A stretch of 63,189 bases of DNA, from contig CAZEFK010000007.1 of NCBI GenBank assembly GCA_964511405.1, positions 1-63,189 of the forward strand. Direction: 5' to 3'. The DNA comes from CAZEFK01 sp964511405. GTDB taxonomy: Bacteria > Pseudomonadota > Alphaproteobacteria > Elsterales > Elsteraceae. Of the stretch, positions 50,676-60,620 are shown piece by piece. How positions within the stretch are numbered: position 1 is the first letter of the stretch; each line of letters begins with the position of its first letter. The notes under the pieces are model-generated. The model did not search any database. It saw nothing but the letters and a program-made list of their open reading frames with translations, and was not told where the DNA came from. The position numbers were made by a program, and so were the translations under genes.

Positions 50676-52910
50676 TTAGCCGCAGCGCGAGTAGTCGCAG
50701 CTCAGGCAGGTGGCGCAGCCTTCCTGGCGGACCAGGCTGGGCTGGCCGCAGCGCGGACAGGGCGCGCCCGGGCGGTCGGCCAGGCCGACCGCGCGCTGGC
50801 GCGCCGGCGGCGCCATACCGATCTCGGTCATGTGCCGCTCGATCACGTCGCCGATGGCGGCCAGCAGCGACGGCACATAGCGGCCGCCCATCCATTGGCC
50901 GCCGCGCGGATCGAACACGGCCTTCAGTTCCTCATGCACGAACGACACGTCGCCGCCGCGCCGGAACACGGCGCTGATCATGCGCGTCAGCGCCACGGTC
51001 CACGCGTAGTGGTCCATGTTCTTGGAGTTGATGAACACTTCGAACGGCCGGCGCCGGCCGTCCTGCACCACATCGTTGACCGTGATGTACATGGCGTGGT
51101 CGCTGTCCGGCCATTTGATCTTGTAGGTCTGGCCGGGCAGCGCCTCGGGCCGCGACAAGGGCTGGGTCATGTAGACGACATCGGCCGGCGCCGCCGGCAC
51201 GGCGGACCGCGGCCGCTCCGCCTTGACCTCGAGCACCGCGCCGGTCACGTCGTTCGGCCGGTAGGTCGTGCAGCCCTTGCAGCCCGACGCATAGGCCTGG
51301 GCATAGACGTCCTTGAAGGCGTCGAAGGACAGGTCGGCCGGGCAGTTGATGGTCTTGGAAATCGAGCTGTCGACATAGCGCTGAACGGCGGCCTGCATGG
51401 CGACATGGTCGGCCGGCGCCAGGGTCTGGGCGTCGACGAAATAGTCGGGCAGCGGCTGGTCGCCATGGAGCTCGCGCCAGCAGCGATAGGCATAGTCGAC
51501 GACGTCCTGGGCGGCCTTCGAGCCGTCCACTTGCAGCACGGTGCGGCTGTAGCTGAAGCTGAACACCGGCTCCAGCCCCGACGACACGTTGTCGGCGAAC
51601 AGCGAGATGGTGCCGGTCGGCGCGATCGAGGTCAGCAGGGCGTTGCGGATGCCATGGCGGGCGATGGCGTCGCGAATGTCGGGGTCGAGCTCGGCCACGG
51701 TCTCGCCCGCCAGGTAGGCCTCGCGGTCGAACAGCGGGAAGGCCCCCTTCTCGGCGGCAAGCTCCGTCGAGGCCAGGTAGGCGGCCCGCCGCAGCGCCGC
51801 CATCCAGCGCTCGGTCTGGGCGATCGCCGCCTCGCTGCCATAGCGCAGGCGGCAGAAGATCAGCGCATCAGCCAAGCCCGTGACGCCCAGGCCGATGCGC
51901 CGCTTGGACCGGGCCTCGTGCGCCTGTGCCGGCAGCGGGAAGCGCGACACGTCGATGGTGTTGTCCATCATCCGCACCGCGGTCCGGGTCAGCCGCTCCA
52001 GCCGATCGAGGTCGAGCGCCGCCTCGGGCGTGAACGGCCGCTCGACCAGCCGCGCCAGGTTGATCGAGCCGAGCAGGCAGGCGCCGTAGGGCGGCAAGGG
52101 CTGCTCGCCACAAGGATTGGTGGCGTATACGCTTTCAGTATACCATAGATTGTTCCGGCGATTGATCCGGTCGATGAAGATCACGCCAGGCTCGGCATAG
52201 CTGTAGGTCGCGCGCATGATGCGGTCCCACAGCTGGCGGGCCGGGAGGGTGCGGTAGACCTTGCCGTCGAACGCCAGGTCCCACGGCTGGTCGGCGGCGA
52301 CCGCGGCCATGAAGGGGTCGGTGGCCAGCACCGATAGGTTGAAGTTGCGCAGGCGCCCGGGCTCGCGCTTGGCGTCGATGAAGGCCTCGATGTCGGGGTG
52401 GTCGCAGCGCAGGGTTGCCATCATGGCGCCGCGCCGGGCGCCGGCGCTCATGATCGTGCGGCACATGGCGTCCCACACGTCCATGAAGGACAGCGGCCCC
52501 GAGGCGTCGGCGCCGACGCCGTGGACCGGCGCGCCCTTGGGGCGGATCGTCGAGAAATCGTAGCCGATGCCGCCCCCCTGCTGCATGGTCAGGGCCGCCT
52601 CGCGCAGATGCTCGAAGATCCCCGACATGTCGTCGGGGATCCGCCCCATGACGAAGCAGTTGAACAGGGTGACGGTGCGGCTGGTGCCGGCGCCGGCCAG
52701 GATGCGTCCGGCCGGCAGGAACTGGAAGTCCGACAGCGCGGCCTGGAACTCCGGCGCCCAGGCGGCGGGATCGGCCTCGACCGCGGCCAGGGCCGCGGCG
52801 ACGCGCGCCCAGGTCGCCTCGACCGTGGCGTCGACCGGGGTGCCGTCGGCCGCCTTCAGCCGATATTTCATGTCCCAGATCGCCTGGCCGATGGGCGCGA
52901 TCTCGACCAT
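50676..52910 (-). CDS. nrdJ: Adenosylcobalamin-dependent (class II) ribonucleotide reductase
   Basis: 744 aa; makes deoxynucleotides using a B12-generated thiyl radical. NPCGEQPLPPYGACLLGS contains the Asn/Cys/Glu catalytic triad, preceded by a substrate-binding stretch around TLFNCFVMG and followed by LTSIAPTGTISLFADNVSSG and GCKGCTTYRP. The C-terminus ends in a Cys-rich ribbon (CPRCGQPS ... CATCLSCDYSRCG) used for re-reduction or zinc binding. GGAGGCGGC precedes the ATG. No cobalamin riboswitch is visible in the short upstream gap. Confidence 0.95.
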   Translation of the reverse strand: MVEIAPIGQAIWDMKYRLKAADGTPVDATVEATWARVAAALAAVEADPAAWAPEFQAALSDFQFLPAGRILAGAGTSRTVTLFNCFVMGRIPDDMSGIFEHLREAALTMQQGGGIGYDFSTIRPKGAPVHGVGADASGPLSFMDVWDAMCRTIMSAGARRGAMMATLRCDHPDIEAFIDAKREPGRLRNFNLSVLATDPFMAAVAADQPWDLAFDGKVYRTLPARQLWDRIMRATYSYAEPGVIFIDRINRRNNLWYTESVYATNPCGEQPLPPYGACLLGSINLARLVERPFTPEAALDLDRLERLTRTAVRMMDNTIDVSRFPLPAQAHEARSKRRIGLGVTGLADALIFCRLRYGSEAAIAQTERWMAALRRAAYLASTELAAEKGAFPLFDREAYLAGETVAELDPDIRDAIARHGIRNALLTSIAPTGTISLFADNVSSGLEPVFSFSYSRTVLQVDGSKAAQDVVDYAYRCWRELHGDQPLPDYFVDAQTLAPADHVAMQAAVQRYVDSSISKTINCPADLSFDAFKDVYAQAYASGCKGCTTYRPNDVTGAVLEVKAERPRSAVPAAPADVVYMTQPLSRPEALPGQTYKIKWPDSDHAMYITVNDVVQDGRRRPFEVFINSKNMDHYAWTVALTRMISAVFRRGGDVSFVHEELKAVFDPRGGQWMGGRYVPSLLAAIGDVIERHMTEIGMAPPARQRAVGLADRPGAPCPRCGQPSLVRQEGCATCLSCDYSRCG

Positions 52911-52961
52911 GCCGCCTCCATATCTTCTGTTCGCGTTTTGTACGTCCCGGCCGGGCCGAGA

Positions 52962-53663
52962 TCAAGTCGCACCCAGGGCCGCCGACTCGATCCGCCGCTC
53001 CAGCTCGGCCATGAACCCGCGCCGGTCGAGGCCCGGCGGCATGGCCGGCAGGACGGCCAGGGCAATCGTCCCGGCGTGCTTGCGGAAGGCGCGCCGGCCC
53101 CAATAGCGGCCGCTGTCCAGCGCCACCGGGATCACGGTGACGTCGCCGCGCGCATAGATCGCGTAGACACCGGGTAGATAGGGCCGGCGCGCGCCCGGCG
53201 CCACCCGCGTGCCCTGCGGGAAGATGACCACCGGCCGGCCCGCGGCCAGGACCGGCTCGGCGGCCGCGACCAGCCCGCGCAGGGCGGCGGCGCCGGCCGC
53301 GCGGTCGACCGCGATCATGCCCAGCTTGCGGCAGAACCAGCCATAGATCGGCAGGCGGGTGAGCTCGCGCTTCAGGACATAGGCCGGGTCGTCGAGCAGC
53401 GCCAGGAACACGATGGTATCCCAGGCCGACTGGTGCTTGGCGGCGATCACCACCCGGCCGCCGGGCGGCGGCAGCGCCCCGGCGATGCGGAAGTCGAGGC
53501 CCAGCACATGGCGGGCCAGCGCCAGGATGAGACGCGCCCACAGCCGGACCACCGCGACGGCCCAGCCGCGGGGCAGCAGCAGCAGCGGCAGGCACAGGGT
53601 GCCCATGCCGATCAGCAGGCCGTAGAAGGCCAGGTTGAACAGCGCCGAACGCAGGATGGTCAC
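52962..53663 (-). CDS. plsC: 1-acyl-sn-glycerol-3-phosphate acyltransferase
   Basis: 233 aa, membrane-bound; adds the second acyl chain in phosphatidic acid synthesis. A hydrophobic N-terminus is followed by AAKHQSAWDTIVF (motif I, HxxxxD type), KRELTRLPIYGWF, VIFPQGTR (motif III) and VIPVALDSG. GTG start at 53663 overlaps the DUF218 stop (GTGA). It is part of the ftsE-ftsX-DUF218-plsC order common in alphaproteobacteria. Confidence 0.92.
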   Translation of the reverse strand: MTILRSALFNLAFYGLLIGMGTLCLPLLLLPRGWAVAVVRLWARLILALARHVLGLDFRIAGALPPPGGRVVIAAKHQSAWDTIVFLALLDDPAYVLKRELTRLPIYGWFCRKLGMIAVDRAAGAAALRGLVAAAEPVLAAGRPVVIFPQGTRVAPGARRPYLPGVYAIYARGDVTVIPVALDSGRYWGRRAFRKHAGTIALAVLPAMPPGLDRRGFMAELERRIESAALGAT

Positions 53664-54370
53664 GAGGGTATGCCGTGGGGCGTGCCCTGGGGCGCCCCGA
53701 CGGACGCCCCGGCATGGGTTTCGCCGGCGACCCGCGCGATGGTCCAGCGCAGCTCGGCGCCCAGATATTTGGTGTATTCGCCGATCACCAGGCTGGCCAT
53801 GCGCGGCCAGCGCCACCATTGGGCGAAATGGCCGGCCTCCGGGAACACCGGGTAGGGCAGGATGCGGGCGCCGGGCGGCAGCGCCCGGCGGAATTCCAGG
53901 AGGCTGCGCGGCATGTGGTAGTTGGCGGTGACCAGCCGCACCGAGGTCAGGCCGCGGGCCGCCATCCAGCGGCTGGCCTCGGCGGCGTTGCCGATGGTGT
54001 CGCTGGCCTCCAGGCCCAGGGTCACGCAACAGGCCAGGCGCGCGCGCGGCACCATCTGGGCGCCGTCCAGGGCGGCCGGCGACGCGCGCGGCGACACGCC
54101 GGAGACCAGCAGAAAGCGGCCCTTGTCCTGGGCCAGGAGGGCGAAGCCGGCATGCACGCGCTGGCTGCCGCCGGTCAGCACCACAATGGCGTCGACCGGT
54201 GTGTCGGGATCGGCGACCGCGGTCGGGATCGCGTCGATGAAGCGCGCCAGGCCCCAGCCATAGGCGCCGAGGGCGGCCAGGGCCAGCACGCACCACGCCG
54301 CCGTCTTGATGCGCCAGCCGGCGCACCGGCCGGTGCCGCCGGCGGTGCCCAGGGACACCTGCTGGGTCAT
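53660..54370 (-). CDS. DUF218/YdcF-family membrane protein
   Basis: 236 aa with one N-terminal membrane segment (about 22-45) and a DUF218 domain: DAIVVLTGGSQRVHAGFALL, LLVSGVSP, TIGNAAEASRW and VTANYHMPRSLLEFRRAL. ElyC/SanA relatives affect envelope integrity. The start overlaps the ftsX stop and the stop overlaps plsC, so it is translated with the divisome and lipid genes. Confidence 0.85.
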   Translation of the reverse strand: MTQQVSLGTAGGTGRCAGWRIKTAAWCVLALAALGAYGWGLARFIDAIPTAVADPDTPVDAIVVLTGGSQRVHAGFALLAQDKGRFLLVSGVSPRASPAALDGAQMVPRARLACCVTLGLEASDTIGNAAEASRWMAARGLTSVRLVTANYHMPRSLLEFRRALPPGARILPYPVFPEAGHFAQWWRWPRMASLVIGEYTKYLGAELRWTIARVAGETHAGASVGAPQGTPHGIPS

Positions 54371-55290
54371 GGCAGCCGGCGCAGCTCGACCAGGACGGCG
54401 AGCCGCGCGGTCCCCGCGGCCAGCAGCGCCGCCAGGGCGGGCAGCAGGACCAGCAGGATCCAATGGCTGGTGCCCAGCGCCATGGTGGGCAACAGGCCCG
54501 GCGCCAGGCTGCGGCCGGCCCGCCCCACCATCCACAGGCACAAAGCCGCCGCGATCAGGCCGACCACGCCGCCGCGCAGGGCCGCGCCCAGCGCCTGCCA
54601 GGCGAAGGCGTTGGCGATGTAGCCGTCGCGCGCCCCGATCAGGTGCAGGACCTCGATCGCCTCGCGATGCACGGCCAGCCCGCTGCGCGTCGCGAACACC
54701 ACCGACAGCGCCGCCACGGCACCGACCACGACCAGCACCGCCAGGCACACCCGCACCACCGAATCGGCAAGCTCGGTCAGGCCGTCCAGCCAACGCCGCT
54801 GGTCGTCGTAGCTGGCGCCGGGCACGGCACCGGCCAGCCGGCTGCGCAGCCCAGCCGCGTCGAGCCGGCCGGGATCGACGGTCAGCGCGATCAGGCGCGG
54901 CATCGGCAGGTCGGCCAGCTTGGCGGCGTCGCCCAGCCAGGGCTCGACCAGCGCCGCCGCCTCGGCCGGCGGCACCGGCCGGGCATCGATCACGCCCGGG
55001 CTGTCGCGGACCACGCCCAGCGCCGCCGCCACCCGCGCGTCCATGGCGGCCGCATCGCCGCCGCCGGGCACCGGCACCTGGATGGTGGCGCTCCCGCGCA
55101 GCGCCGCCGTCCAGTGGCCCGCGGCGCTGCCGACGGCGAGCATCGCCGCCAGCGCCAGCGCGGCCAGGAACACCATCACGCCGACCAGCCAGGGCAGGAA
55201 CCGGGCGGTCTCGTCGCTGTCGAGCGGCAGCCCGCCGCGCCTGATAGGCTCGGCCCGAACCGCCTTGCTGGCCGTCGGGACTGCCGTCAT
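54367..55290 (-). CDS. ftsX: Cell division protein FtsX
   Basis: 307-aa permease-like partner of FtsE with four membrane segments: TM1 about 32-55, a periplasmic domain to about 170, then three C-terminal helices. EVLHLIGARDGYIANAF is the characteristic cytoplasmic motif. FtsEX controls septal peptidoglycan hydrolases. It overlaps ftsE by 4 nt (ATGA). Confidence 0.9.
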   Translation of the reverse strand: MTAVPTASKAVRAEPIRRGGLPLDSDETARFLPWLVGVMVFLAALALAAMLAVGSAAGHWTAALRGSATIQVPVPGGGDAAAMDARVAAALGVVRDSPGVIDARPVPPAEAAALVEPWLGDAAKLADLPMPRLIALTVDPGRLDAAGLRSRLAGAVPGASYDDQRRWLDGLTELADSVVRVCLAVLVVVGAVAALSVVFATRSGLAVHREAIEVLHLIGARDGYIANAFAWQALGAALRGGVVGLIAAALCLWMVGRAGRSLAPGLLPTMALGTSHWILLVLLPALAALLAAGTARLAVLVELRRLP

Positions 55291-55955
55291 GCCGCCTGCC
55301 GCCGCCGCACGACCTCGCCGTTCTCCAGATGCAGGACCGGATGGGCGAAGCGCTGGATCAGCCCTTCATTGTGGGTTGCGACCAGCACGGTGGTGCCATG
55401 CCGGTTCAGCTCCTCGAACAGGTAGAGCAGCCGGACCGCGATGCGGTCGTCGACATTGCCCGTGGGCTCGTCGGCCACCAGCAGGGCGGGCCGGGCGATC
55501 ACCGCCCGCGCGATGGCCACCCGCTGCTTCTGGCCGCCCGACAGGGTCGCCGGCTTGGCATGCAGCGAATCGCCGAGCCCGACCCACTGCAGCAGCTCGC
55601 GAACGTGGGCCTGCGTGGTCGCGTCGTCGGCCCCCGCGACCCTGAGCGGCAGCGCCACGTTCTCCAGGGCGGTCAGGTGGTCGAGCAGCCGGAAGTCCTG
55701 GAACACCACGCCGATTCGCCGGCGCAGGGCGGGCAGGTCGGCGCGCGGCACGGTCGCGATGTCCTGCTCGAACAGGGTGATCAGCCCGCGGGTCGGGCGG
55801 TGCGCCAGGTACATGAGGCGCAGCAGCGTCGACTTCCCGGCACCGCTGGGGCCGGTCAGGAAATGAAACGAACCCGGCGCCAGCGTGAAACTTACGTCGC
55901 GCAAGACTTCCGGTCCGGACCCGTAGCGCATGCCGACCATGTCGAAGCGTACCAT
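55287..55955 (-). CDS. ftsE: Cell division ATP-binding protein FtsE
   Basis: 222 aa; Walker A GPSGAGKST, VFQDFRLLDHLTALENVALPL, signature LSGGQKQRVAIARAV and LLVADEPTGNVDD are typical. ATG 55955 (MVRFDMVGMRYG) matches the family start, with GGCAGG upstream; an upstream in-frame ATG at 56009 is less likely. It drives FtsX at the septum. It is divergent from the zinc-ribbon gene. Confidence 0.93.
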   Translation of the reverse strand: MVRFDMVGMRYGSGPEVLRDVSFTLAPGSFHFLTGPSGAGKSTLLRLMYLAHRPTRGLITLFEQDIATVPRADLPALRRRIGVVFQDFRLLDHLTALENVALPLRVAGADDATTQAHVRELLQWVGLGDSLHAKPATLSGGQKQRVAIARAVIARPALLVADEPTGNVDDRIAVRLLYLFEELNRHGTTVLVATHNEGLIQRFAHPVLHLENGEVVRRRQAA

Positions 55956-56109
55956 TGGCCTGCCGGATCGCCCGCCTCTCGCCATGGCCGCCGACGCCAA
56001 GCCCGGCAACCGAGGGCTGGCACCATGGCACGGCCGGCCAGGCTCCGTCCACGGCGATGAAACAGACGTAGAATCAAAGACTTTCGTGACGCTTTCCCGG
56101 GGCGTTTGC

Positions 56110-56139
56110 TTGCGGGCGCATCGTCGACCGGCCTATAAA
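56110..56139 (+). promoter_or_regulatory. Predicted promoter of the zinc-ribbon gene
   Basis: TTGCGG (56110-56115), 18 nt, then TATAAA (56134-56139), in the 213-bp gap opposite ftsE. GANTC sites at about 56092 and 56162 flank it. Confidence 0.4.
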
Positions 56140-56168
56140 GAAGCTGCCGACCCTCCCAAGATTCGCAC

Positions 56169-56843
56169 ATGATCGTTACCTGTCCGTCCTGCAATTCCCG
56201 TTACGCCGTCGACCCTAGCGCCTTGGGCCCGGGCGGCCGGACGGTCCGCTGTGCGAGCTGCGGCCACACTTGGTTCTGCGAGGCGCCGGCGGACCTGCCC
56301 AAGAGCGTCGACCTGCCGCCGCCGGCGGACGCCGAGCCTGCGTCGGCAGCGCCGGCGGATGGCGGCCGGCCGGCGCCGCTGACCGTGACCGCGCCGCGCA
56401 ACCGCGGCGGCGTCGGCGCCGCGATCGGCTGGCTGGTGTTCGTGATCGTGGTGTTCGGCAGCGCGGCCGGGGCGATCGTGGCGCGCGACCGCATCGTCGA
56501 CTGGTGGCCGGCCACCGCCCGCTTCTACGACGCGGTCGGGCTGCCGGTCGGCGTGCTGGGGGCCGGGCTCGAGCTGCGGGACGTCCAGACCACGGTCAAG
56601 GACGACAATGGCACGTCGGTGGTCGTGGTCGACGGCAGCGTGACCAATGTCTCGAATCGGCCACGCGAAGTCCCCCGGCTACGGGCGACCGCCCGCTCGG
56701 CGGCGGAGCAGGAGCTGAAGAACTGGGTGTTCTCGCCCGGCGTCCTGGTGCTGCTGCCGGGCGAGACCGCCAAGTTCCATCAGGAGCTGACCGATTCGCC
56801 GCGCGGCAGCGCCAATCTGGCGCTGAGCTTCACAGCCGGCTAA
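56169..56843 (+). CDS. MJ0042 zinc-ribbon / DUF3426 membrane protein
   Basis: 224 aa. N-terminal zinc ribbon CPSCNSRYAVDPSALGPG ... CASCGHTW (about 4-37), a Pro/Ala-rich linker, one membrane helix (about 83-103) and a periplasmic DUF3426 domain with VVVDGSVTNVSNRPREVPRLRA. Such proteins are common beside division genes in alphaproteobacteria; the role is unknown. Confidence 0.85.
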   Translation: MIVTCPSCNSRYAVDPSALGPGGRTVRCASCGHTWFCEAPADLPKSVDLPPPADAEPASAAPADGGRPAPLTVTAPRNRGGVGAAIGWLVFVIVVFGSAAGAIVARDRIVDWWPATARFYDAVGLPVGVLGAGLELRDVQTTVKDDNGTSVVVVDGSVTNVSNRPREVPRLRATARSAAEQELKNWVFSPGVLVLLPGETAKFHQELTDSPRGSANLALSFTAG

Positions 56844-56856
56844 GCCCTCACCCCAT

Positions 56857-59334
56857 CTACGGCGTGAACCGCTGCAGCAGGCGGTCGAGGTAGTCCTTCT
56901 CGATCCGGGGCCGGCCGGGATCCTCGGCGCGCTTCTGCAGTTCGTTGTAGATCTCGCGCGCCTTGTCGTCGGGGCCATGGTCGGGAATGGTGACGTCGCT
57001 GGTGTCGGAGCCGGTGCTGCCGGGCAGTGGCCGGCCCAGCGGATCGCGGCCCTGCTGCTGGCGCCCCGAATCGGCGCGCTGGCGGGCGTCGCCGCGCTGG
57101 CCGCGGCCATTGCCCTGGCCGGCCTGCTGCTGCATCCGGTCGGCCAGGTTGCGGCCGGCTTCCCGGAGCTGCTGGAGGGCATCGTTCTGGTCGGACAAGG
57201 CCTGGCCGTCGTCGCCTTGGCCCAGCGATTTGGCGGCGCCGCGCATGGAGCGGTCGGCACGGCCCAAGCCGCCGGGAACTTCGCCCATCTGATCGCCCAG
57301 GCGCCGCATCAGCTCGTCCAGGTCGCGGCGCAGGGCCTCCTGGTCGCCGGCCATGGCCTGGTCCTCGGCGTCGCCCTGGTCAGCCTGGTCGCCGGGCTGG
57401 CCCTGCTGCTGCCCCGGCTGGCCCTTCTGGCCGTGCTGCGCCTGGCGCCGCTGGTTCTGGCGGAAGGTGCGGTCCATCAGGCCGCGTTGGCGCTGGGCCA
57501 GACCCTGCAGCTGCTGCATATCCTGGCCCAGCTCGGAATTGTCGCCGTCCTGGCCGTCCTCGCTGCCGTCGTCGCGGGCGACCTGCATGTTCTCGAGCAT
57601 CTGCTGGAGCTGGTCGAGCAACGCCTGGGCCTGGTCACGCTGGCCGCGGCGGGCAAGGTCGCGCGCGCGGTCCAACAGCTTCTGCAGGTCCTGGCGGCTG
57701 ACCATGCGGCTGTTGGGATCCCGGCGCGCCTGCTTGCTCGGGTCGCGCGTGGCCTGCTGGGCCAAGGAGTCGAGATAGCGGTCCAACGCGTCCTGCATCT
57801 TGTCGATCAGGCGCTGCATCTCGGGGTCGGTGGCATCGCGCTGCAGCGCGTCGCGCACGGCTTGCTCGGCATCGCGCAGCTCGCGCTCGCGCTCGCCGAC
57901 ATCGCCGTCCTCCAGCCGCAGCGCCGTATCCCACAGCAGGCCCTGGACCGATCCGATGGCGCCCGGGCCCTCGGCATCGCGCAGCCGCGCCCGCGCCGTG
58001 ACCAGCGCCAGATGGACCACCGTGTCGTCGTTGTACAGCTTGGGCACCCAGGCGATCCGCCCGAGCGCCGTCGCGACGTCGGCCCGCTTCTCCGGCGACC
58101 GCGTCAGGATCCGCCGCTGCTCCACCATCGCCTTGGCGACCGGATGGGTGAAGCGCCGCTCGGGCAAGGTGAACGACACCACTGCGCTCTGCCCGGTCTG
58201 GCCCGACACGCCGGTTGCCGTCAGCTGCAGCTGGACCGGCAGCCCGGCCCACGGATGCGCGGTCAGGTCCTGATAGGTCGTTCCGCCGGCTTCGCGCCGG
58301 CGCGGCGGCAAGGTCAGCGGCACCTCGATCGGCGGCGCGTCCGGCCGGCCGACCAGGCGGATCGTGGCGGTCGCCTTGGCGACGCCGAATTCGTCCTTGG
58401 CGGTGTATTCCAGCTTGAGCACGCCCTTGTCGGTCGCGCCCGGCGGGTTCTTGAGCGCGATCGTCGGCGGCAGGATCGGGCTGACCACCAGCTTCCAGGA
58501 TCCCAGCTGCCGCCAGCCGTCGGTCACCGCGATATGGTCGCCGCCGGCGACCGGGATCTCGACCCGATAGGTGCCGCCGTCCAGCGCCGTGAACGGCACC
58601 TGGCGGTCACCGAGCTTGAGCGTCGGGGCCCGGCTGACGCCGCTCACCTCGCCCAGCAGCGTGCTGCCCGCCGGCACCTGGATCGCCTGGCCGGCCGGCA
58701 GCGCCGTGGCCAGCACCGGCGGCAGGCCGGTGAAGGACGGCGGCGTCAGCCACAGGTCGAGCGCGACCGGCACCGCGGGCGCGGCGCGCATCTCGGGCTC
58801 GACGGCCCGGAGCAGGCGGTCGGGGCTGTCCCATCCGGCACCGATCAGCAGCACCCCCAGCACCAGCGCCAGCGCCGCGCGCAGACCGTAGGGGTCGCGC
58901 ACGACCAGGCTCGCGGCCGGCAACCCGACCCGCAGCCGGCCGGCCGCCGCGCGCATCCGCGCCTGGTGGGCGGCCCACAGCGCTCGCGCGGTGGCGTCGC
59001 CGCCCGACAACGTGTCCTCGATCGCTTCCAGCGGGCGGTGACTAAGGCCGGACGCGACTTCCAGGCGTCGCCGGGCCGCGACCGGCGTCGGCCAGACCAC
59101 CTGGCGGACCGCCTGCACGATCGCCGCGCCAAAGCCGGCGACGAAGCCGGCCAGCACCAGGCCGTGGATCCAGCCGGGCAGATCAGGCAGCCAATCGGTC
59201 AAGGCGAGCGCCAGGAACAGCCCGGCAATGCCCAGCGGCACGGCGGCGGCGGGCCAGAGCTGCTCCCACGCCAGGGCCGCGCGCGCCAGCCGCCGACGCA
59301 GCGGCGCGATGGCCGGCCGCGCGGGCCGGATCAT
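56857..59334 (-). CDS. TIGR02302 family membrane protein (DUF4175)
   Basis: 825 aa with hydrophobic segments near residues 30-85 and 150-170, a large periplasmic region, and a low-complexity Gln/Asp/Arg-rich C-terminal third (about 560-800, runs such as GQKGQPGQQQGQPGDQADQ) likely to be disordered or coiled. The segment LEAIEDTLSGGDATARALWAAHQARMRA is typical. Function unknown, restricted to alphaproteobacteria and always near lysA. Its start overlaps the lysA stop (ATGA). Confidence 0.88.
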   Translation of the reverse strand: MIRPARPAIAPLRRRLARAALAWEQLWPAAAVPLGIAGLFLALALTDWLPDLPGWIHGLVLAGFVAGFGAAIVQAVRQVVWPTPVAARRRLEVASGLSHRPLEAIEDTLSGGDATARALWAAHQARMRAAAGRLRVGLPAASLVVRDPYGLRAALALVLGVLLIGAGWDSPDRLLRAVEPEMRAAPAVPVALDLWLTPPSFTGLPPVLATALPAGQAIQVPAGSTLLGEVSGVSRAPTLKLGDRQVPFTALDGGTYRVEIPVAGGDHIAVTDGWRQLGSWKLVVSPILPPTIALKNPPGATDKGVLKLEYTAKDEFGVAKATATIRLVGRPDAPPIEVPLTLPPRRREAGGTTYQDLTAHPWAGLPVQLQLTATGVSGQTGQSAVVSFTLPERRFTHPVAKAMVEQRRILTRSPEKRADVATALGRIAWVPKLYNDDTVVHLALVTARARLRDAEGPGAIGSVQGLLWDTALRLEDGDVGERERELRDAEQAVRDALQRDATDPEMQRLIDKMQDALDRYLDSLAQQATRDPSKQARRDPNSRMVSRQDLQKLLDRARDLARRGQRDQAQALLDQLQQMLENMQVARDDGSEDGQDGDNSELGQDMQQLQGLAQRQRGLMDRTFRQNQRRQAQHGQKGQPGQQQGQPGDQADQGDAEDQAMAGDQEALRRDLDELMRRLGDQMGEVPGGLGRADRSMRGAAKSLGQGDDGQALSDQNDALQQLREAGRNLADRMQQQAGQGNGRGQRGDARQRADSGRQQQGRDPLGRPLPGSTGSDTSDVTIPDHGPDDKAREIYNELQKRAEDPGRPRIEKDYLDRLLQRFTP

Positions 59335-60620
59335 CGGGGTGGCGACCCGGAGGACGCCGGGACCGCCAGCCAGGGCGGCAGCGCCTCGTCGGCGAACAGA
59401 TCGGTCACGGCCGGGCGCGGCTTGATCACCGCGAACTGATCGTCCCGCACCAGCACCTCCGGCGGCAGCGGCCGCGAGTTGTAGCTGGAGGCCATCACGG
59501 CGCCGTAGGCCCCAGCCGACAGGAAGGCGACCAAGTCGTCCGCGGCCAGCGGCGGCATCGCGCGATCGCGAGCGAAGGTGTCGGTGCTCTCGCAGACCGG
59601 CCCGACGACATCCACCAAGTGTGGCACGAAGCCCGGCGCCGGCTCAATCACCGGTCGGATCTCGTGCCACGCGTCATATAGCGCAGGGCGGATCAGATCG
59701 TTCATCGCCGCGTCCAGGATCACGAACCGCTTGGCGCTGCCGTCCTTCACATAGACCACCTTCGCCAGCAGCACGCCGGCATTGCCGACCAGCCAGCGCC
59801 CGGGCTCCAGGACCAGGGCACAGCCCAGGTCGCGAGCCAGGGCCTTGGCCGCCTGGGCATAACGGTCGAGATCGGGCGGCGTCTCGTCGCGATAGCTGAT
59901 GCCCAGGCCGCCGCCCAGGTCGACGCGGCGGATCCCATGGCCGGCCGCGCGCAACTGCCGCACCAGATCGGCGGCCCGGGCGAAGGCCGCCTCGAACGGC
60001 GCGATGCGGGTCAGCTGGCTGCCGATGTGCACCGCCACGCCGGCGATGTCGATCCCCTCCAGCCGCCGCGCCCGCTCGAACAGCGCCGGCGCCTGGTCGA
60101 TGTCGATGCCGAACTTGTCGCCGGCGCGGCCGGTGGTGATCTTGGCGTGGGTCTCGGCGTCGACGTCGGGGTTGACCCGGATCGCCACGGTGGCGATGCG
60201 TCCGGCGCGGCGCGCGGTCGCGGCCAGCGCTTCCAGCTCGGGCTCGCTCTCGACGTTGAACTGCAGGATCCCGGCGGCCAGACCCCGGGCCATCTCGTCC
60301 GGCGTCTTGCCGACTCCGGCGAACACGATGCGGCCGGGATCGATGCCGGCGGCCAGCGCGCGCGCCAGCTCGCCGCCCGACACCACGTCGGCGCCGGCGC
60401 CCAGCGCCCCGAAGGTGCCCACCACCGCCAGGTTCGAGTTGGCCTTCATGGCATAGCAGATGGTCGCGTCGACATCGGCGAAGGCGGCGGCATAGCGGCG
60501 ATAGCCGGCCTCCAGCAGCGCCGACGAGTAGACGTAGGCGGGGGTGCCGACGGCAGCGGCGATGCGGGCAAGCGGCACGCGCTCGGCGGCGAGCTGCCCA
60601 TCGCGATAGGTGAAGCTCAT
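59331..60620 (-). CDS. lysA: Diaminopimelate decarboxylase
   Basis: 429 aa; last step of lysine synthesis, decarboxylating meso-diaminopimelate. PLP lysine is K59 in CYAMKAN; GVGKTPDEM, HIGSQLT, DLGGGLGISY, EPGRWLVGN and VCESTDTF (substrate Cys) are present. The start overlaps the lptM stop. Part of the argH-lptM-lysA-TIGR02302 minus-strand operon. Confidence 0.95.
   Translation of the reverse strand: MSFTYRDGQLAAERVPLARIAAAVGTPAYVYSSALLEAGYRRYAAAFADVDATICYAMKANSNLAVVGTFGALGAGADVVSGGELARALAAGIDPGRIVFAGVGKTPDEMARGLAAGILQFNVESEPELEALAATARRAGRIATVAIRVNPDVDAETHAKITTGRAGDKFGIDIDQAPALFERARRLEGIDIAGVAVHIGSQLTRIAPFEAAFARAADLVRQLRAAGHGIRRVDLGGGLGISYRDETPPDLDRYAQAAKALARDLGCALVLEPGRWLVGNAGVLLAKVVYVKDGSAKRFVILDAAMNDLIRPALYDAWHEIRPVIEPAPGFVPHLVDVVGPVCESTDTFARDRAMPPLAADDLVAFLSAGAYGAVMASSYNSRPLPPEVLVRDDQFAVIKPRPAVTDLFADEALPPWLAVPASSGSPPR

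Noticed and set aside
56977..59439. 820-codon plus-strand open frame
   Set aside because: Shadow of the TIGR02302 gene, whose Gln-rich segment reads as Leu/Ala-rich on the other strand and mimics membrane helices.
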